A stretch of DNA of 64,000 nucleotides from the NCBI GenBank assembly GCA_020466095.1, contig CM035807.1, positions 37,850,135 to 37,914,134 on the forward strand, in the 5' to 3' direction. Made by a program: the position numbers and the translations under genes. The DNA comes from Chlorops oryzae. Lineage: Eukaryota; Arthropoda; Insecta; Diptera; Chloropidae. How positions within the stretch are numbered: position 1 is the stretch's first letter; each line of letters starts with the position of its first letter. Below are positions 59,405 through 64,000 of this stretch, in pieces. The notes beneath the pieces are model-generated. The model saw only the letters and a program-made list of their open reading frames with translations. It was not told the DNA's origin and ran no database searches.

Positions 59405-60125
59405 GAGGTAATGAACATCTATTCCAGAATCCATTACCTCCCATATATTACAACCAGCATTACATTTAACATTAGATCTCCTAGGCGGAACGACTCTCTT
59501 CTGCATTACCTTGCAGCGAAGGGGTAAGCAAGTCGAAGCTACATTACACGCAACAGCAGCACTGCATTACTTGTAAGAGTTAACTCTTGCATTCCCTTTC
59601 TCTTATTCGTAATTAGTGTTTTTCAAACCGAATCATACACTACTGTAGGATAATTAGTTCACAGTCGGTTCTTGTTTGTTTAAAACCTGCATTATATTTA
59701 AGATAAAGGGACATTGGCGGTAAGCGGTTGGGGCTCCCATCTGTATATCCTTTCATCAATAGAGTCATTGAACAAAAATAATTGATATACTGCATTTCTT
59801 CAAACACAATATTTCGGTCTAGGCAATGCATAAGGTGTGAATGGTAATGCAGCCTTTGCCAGCCTTTTCAGTAAAACTAAAATGATTCCTTGTAGAAATA
59901 AAAGGAATTCTTTTTAAAAATAGAGAGATTGCCTAAAAATTCTATGTCGGCGGGTTCAAATCCCCGGTTAGGCGAGCGTATATATATTTTTTTTTTTTTT
60001 GAAAGATAATACAATATCATTTAAATATTGTTAAAAAACTTAGAGGAATAAAAAGCTTTCAACCAAAATTCTTATGCTAAAAAATAAAAATGATATATTC
60101 CAATAGAACTAAATAGGAATATTTT
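59405..60125 (+). repeat. tRNA-like repeat, copy B
   Basis: An inverted, longer relative of 15793-16318. It holds TTCCAGAATCCATTACC, GCATTACCTTGCAGCGAAGG, repeated GGTAATGCAG/TGCATTAC units, AGAGAGATTGCC, B-box-like GGGTTCAAATCCCC, a T-run at 59985, and the shared AT-rich tail. Confidence 0.6.
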
Positions 60126-60747
60126 AAAGCCAAGTGTCGATTACACAGCCCAACAGTGTTTTTTTTTTTTTTGCATGAGGTTTTTAAACTGATTCAGATT
60201 AATTCGATGTTGCTGATTTCGGATCTACCCCCACTTTTTCCCCATCAGCTCGAGTATTCGAGATAACCGCAAAAAAAGATTTTCCTGCGAAATTTGTTTA
60301 GTATGCATTTTACTCATATGTGGAAGGAACTCTAAGTCTTTTTTGGTGTGATAGCATTCCAGAAATATCAAACTTTCATGCGCAACCAAAACATTTCTAC
60401 ATTTCTAGAAACTAATGGCTTTAATTTTTGCTCAAAGTAAAAAAATTGAATTTTTTTTTGGAAAAAAGTCAACATTTTTTCGCTTTAAGTTAACGTAATT
60501 CCTGCACTTATGGTCCCATCTTCCATAAAAATAGCTTGACCGAAGGAATAAGAGATTTTGTAAACGTATGTGAAAGCTCGAAGTGATCATCGAGATGGTA
60601 GCGCAGATATAAGGCAGTTTCTAAGGCCCCTCCATTCGAAAATTTTACGTCGAACTTGCAACAAGTTCGAATTTTAAATCCACTTGTTTGCTTTATAAAA
60701 ATGCAAAGATAGTTTGATTATATTTTTAATAACATAATTTTTAAGTT

Positions 60748-61803
60748 ATGGCATCACAAGAAAAAACTGCATAAATAATCCAAATAATTTTTGCAACATC
60801 TGTGGTGAATACATTCTGCAAAAATATCGCTTAAAACCATCAGATTTCATAAAGCAAGCTTATTTGAAATGCTTCGATTTTCCATTCGAGACTAAAAACA
60901 AGTAGTACTGGGTGCCCGATGCTGTGTGCAAAATCTGTGTTGAGCAATTACGCCAATGGGCCGCTAAGAAAAGCACTTCTTTCAAGTTCAAGTCTCTAAT
61001 GATATGGCACGAACCTATTAATCATTACGACAGCTGTTAGTTTTGTGTCGTTAATACATCAGGAATTAACAAGATTAACCGCACTAAATGGGTTTACCCT
61101 ACATCAACATCAGCTATCAGACCTATAAGGAATTCGAATGTTCCATCATTAAAACCAGAATCTCAAGGAAGTTATTCTGATGAATTTGATGAACTAAGTG
61201 ACGAGTTCGCCACAGAAAGCAAGTCAAAGCCGAAACCATTTAATCAAAATGAACTAAATGATTTAATTAGAGATCTTGGACTGTCAAAAGCTTCCTCTAA
61301 ATTGTTAGCTTCGCAGTTGAAAGAGAGAAATCTCATAACCAAAGAGACTAAAGGCTCAGTTACTCTTGATTGAACGTTACTTGACTTAACTTATAGAAAT
61401 CTGCTTTCCACAGATTCTTATCTTAAGTCAAATTAAGTTTTCAGTAACTGCTCTCATAGAAAATGTACTAAACACATCAAGTCAGCTGATTAAATAAGTA
61501 AAGTCAAGTTACGTTTAATCAAGAGTAACTGAGCCTTAAAGTTTCATACTACCGGACTCAAGAGAAAGATTTACTCCATTATTTTGATGAACAGGATGAT
61601 TTTGTGTATTGCACGGATATTGCTGGCTTAATGACTGCCTTAGGGTTACAGAAATATGATCCAAACGAATGGCGCTTTGTTCAGATCGGCAACCCCTTTT
61701 GTTGAACATGATACTGTAATGAGCATTCAAACACCAAGTACCTCCGTTTTCATGCAAATCTAGTAAAAAAAGGCTTGAAAAAGTCAGACAAAGAAACGAC
61801 ATG
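60748..61803 (+). pseudogene. Broken zinc-finger-like coding fragment, multicopy insect family
   Basis: From 60777 a long frame encodes FCNICGEYIL, KPSDFIKQAY, VPDAVCKICVEQL and INRTKWVYP, then an acidic DEFDELSDEFATESKSK region and LGLSKASSKLLASQLKERNL. Stops interrupt it at 60903-60905 (where a Lys/Trp region is conserved) and 61038-61040 (within Cys-x-Phe-Cys). The ATG at 60748 is in another frame. After the MITE at 61353-61536 the frame resumes as VSYYRTQEKDLL...DFVYCTDIAGLM...YDPNEWR and then breaks. The paired CxxC motifs suggest zinc binding. I recall similar proteins predicted many times in insect genomes, possibly transposon-derived, but cannot name the family. It is clearly a dead copy. 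Confidence 0.6.
61353..61536. mobile_element. PIF/Harbinger-like MITE in the coding fragment
   Basis: The ends AGGCTCAGTTACTCTTGATT and AATCAAGAGTAACTGAGCCT are inverted repeats. TAA flanks both sides (61350-61352, 61537-61539). It is 184 bp. Removing it with one TAA restores an open reading frame across the junction. Confidence 0.92.
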
Positions 61804-62811
61804 TAATAAGACAGAAGGAATTGTACGCATCGTAAAACAAAAAATTGTTAAATTAGAAACACAGTCCATTTTAATAAAAAGTTTTCAGTATTATCGTGTC
61901 GAAGTTGTTTTTGTTGTTTTTTTGTCGAGCATTTGGTCCTATTCGACTCGGATATCTTCAAATTGAGAATTTGTTAGCTGTGCAATTGTATTTGTGCGGC
62001 AAACATAACTGTACAACGGCTTGGCGTCATCTTGGACGTCCCAACCTAAAAAGCAAAAGCGAGCACTTAACGGTTGGCAAATCGTTGGACTTATAACGGT
62101 TCGCAACATTCATCTTGGTAAATCGTCGGAGTTGTGATCTACATTTCGGTAGATCATCATATTCAAAATCTTCATTTGGGCGAATCACAGGAGTCGCAAC
62201 ATTCATCTATGTAAGTGTGAAGAACTACAGTTTACGGAATTCAGCGGAGCACCCGGCGCAGCAGCGCAGTAGCTACGTAAGCAATATTTGAATATATGTA
62301 TCAATGAATCTAAAACTTTAAAAAATTGTGATTAAAACAGCAACCCTGAGTGAGATAGTTATTCCAAAGTCTATGTTATACAGTGATTTAAAAACATTTC
62401 AAACCGTGAACAATTGATGCATCAGTGTTTGACATTGCGCCAATCAATTATTATATCAAGTTCAGATTTCCTTTTGTAATCAAGTATAGTCACATAACTG
62501 AATGGCTCTCAAACTTTAATGTTATAATTGACATTTGATACGATGGCTTTAAAACTTTCAAGAGATATCAGATTTGAAAGGAATTGATGCATCAATGTTG
62601 ACAGTGCGCTCATTACTTATTATATTAAGTTCAGACTACTTTTAGAACCATTTGCAAAATTTAATGGCTCTCAAACTTAATTTGTCCACTATCTACAAAC
62701 TTTAATTTGTACAATATCTACAATTGATATTTCATACGTTCTTTTTTAAAAAAACACGAACGCTAAGCGATATATTTAAGTTCAAGTACACTCAAGTGTA
62801 ATTGCATAAAA
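61804..62811 (+). other. Probable 5' LTR and leader of the BEL/Pao element
   Basis: Non-coding sequence upstream of gag. LTR boundaries and primer-binding site could not be fixed without the 3' LTR. An imperfect tandem duplication is present: AATTGATGCATCARTGTT...AATGGCTCTCAAACTT occurs at about 62412-62518 and 62582-62676. Confidence 0.4.
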
Positions 62812-64000
62812 ATGGAGAAGCTTAAGAAAGCTAGACATAGTATCAAAGGGTCCATAACAAGAATTCAATCTCCATTTAGTCATGATATCGCAGTAAGTGA
62901 AATGAAGGTACGAGTTCACAGATTGGAGCAACTGTTGGAGTCATTTGATAGCATACAAACCAAAATTGAAGCTCTCTCAGAGCCTAATCAGCTGTCGGAT
63001 GAAGAAGTGTAATCGCCGCAGCAGTCAGAATTAAGCTCGGCTATGAAAACTTTAGTTGAGCATCAGAGTAAAATGAGTGAACTGATTGAACAATTGTCCT
63101 CAAATAACCATGTTGAAACAGCTGTAGTGTCCAATACAGGTCAGCGTAATCAGCAAGAGTTTAGGTTACCCCAAATTCAGGTTCCAGAGTTTGATGGTAG
63201 TTACACGAACTGGATGAGATTTAGAGACTTATTCGAAGCGTTGGTCCATAATCAACCAAATTTATCAAATATAGAAAGGCTTGAGTACTTACAAACAAAG
63301 TTAAAAGGGGAAGCGTTATCATTAATAAAGCATTTAAAACCGACCAATGAAAATTACCCGGTTGCATGGGAATTATTAAATAAAAGGTACGAGCGAACTG
63401 ATAAGATTAAAAATTCGTATTTGGAAATGTTATTCTATTCTAGGCTTCAATTAAAAATGGATCTCAATCAGAATTCAAAAAGTTTTTTAACATTATTTCC
63501 GAATGTATTAATGCCTTGAAAGGGTTAAATGAGCCCATAGCTCACTGGGATTCTATTTTAGTGTTTATGTTGGAAAGGAAATTGGACTCAGACTCCGCAT
63601 CATTATGGTTCAGGACAAAAAAGCCAGGAGAAGCTGCCTCATTTTCAAACTTTATGAATTTTCTGGAAGCAAGATTATTTGAGCTTGAAAGTGCTCATGA
63701 CTCTAAAGGGCTGATTAAGCAGCAAGGAAAGAGTCAACCAAACGTTTTTGCCACAAATCAAATATCTTGCCCAATGTGTGAAGGCACACATGATTTATTT
63801 TATTGCGACAAATTTAAGTCTCTAAGTGTAAGGGAGCGTTTCAATTTTGTGAAGGCCAAAGGTTTGTGTTTCAACTGCATGCAAAGAAACCACTTGGCGG
63901 CTGAATGCAAGGGATCTTCATGCAGAATGTGTAAGGCAAGGCATAATATGCTTCTGCATATGTCAAATTCATCCGGAATCCAACCAAATGGAGATTCATC
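62812..64000 (+). pseudogene. BEL/Pao-type gag, damaged, runs off the window
   Basis: The ORF opens with MEKLKKARHSIKGS at 62812 and is coiled-coil-like. One in-frame TAA (63010-63012) interrupts it, and it resumes in the same frame. A DUF1759-type gag core follows (PEFDGSYTNWMRFRDLFEAL; LQTKLKGEALSLIKHL). Near 63475, in a run of A and T, the frame shifts, and the other frame carries gag onward (ASLWFRTKKPGE). A CCHC knuckle (CFNCMQRNHLAAEC) and flanking Cys/His pairs lie near 63770-63965. Protease, reverse transcriptase and integrase lie beyond the window. Two lesions make this copy unlikely to produce full gag, unless the window contains sequencing errors. Confidence 0.85.

Overview
The window is nuclear DNA of a higher (cyclorrhaphan-type) fly. 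Three landmarks place it in the Antennapedia (Hox) complex between zen and Dfd. A complete two-exon zerknullt (zen) homeobox gene lies at 11881-12921 (minus). An amalgam-like (Ama) three-Ig gene, disrupted as written, lies at 41893-43591 (plus). The microRNA mir-993 lies at 56049-56149 (plus), with both mature arms recognisable. The repeat content (several DINE-1/Helentron-like families, a himar-type mariner, many MITEs) would suit a large-genome fly such as a tephritid, but the species is inferred, not shown.

Layout. 1-7 kb: a decayed coding-like fragment, a Helentron-like copy, one copy of a TIR element and two MITEs. 7.1-8.0 kb: an intact two-exon cysteine-rich gene. 9.2-10.2 kb: decayed hAT and mariner transposases. 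11.9-13.1 kb: zen with a good TATA/Inr core promoter and an upstream Zelda-type heptamer. 13-41 kb: no host gene that I can recognise; the space holds LINE fragments (RTE-like, jockey-like), MITEs, tRNA-derived units, a split 30-bp minisatellite and DINE-1-like copies. 41.9-43.6 kb: Ama, broken by frame changes, loss of an Ig cysteine and a DINE-1-like insertion. 44-55 kb: more repeats. 56.1 kb: mir-993. 57.4-59.0 kb: a nested composite of DINE-1-like copies and two datable MITEs. 59.4-64 kb: a second copy of a tRNA-like repeat, a broken zinc-finger-like coding fragment carrying a MITE, and the 5' part of a BEL/Pao-type LTR retrotransposon with a damaged gag that runs off the window.

Functional picture. 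Only zen, mir-993 and the cysteine-rich gene look intact. In Drosophila the bicoid (bcd) gene lies between zen and Ama; I see no bicoid-type homeodomain exon in that 29-kb interval here. Most of the remaining sequence is layered transposon debris in which insertion order can often be read from restored empty sites and target duplications.
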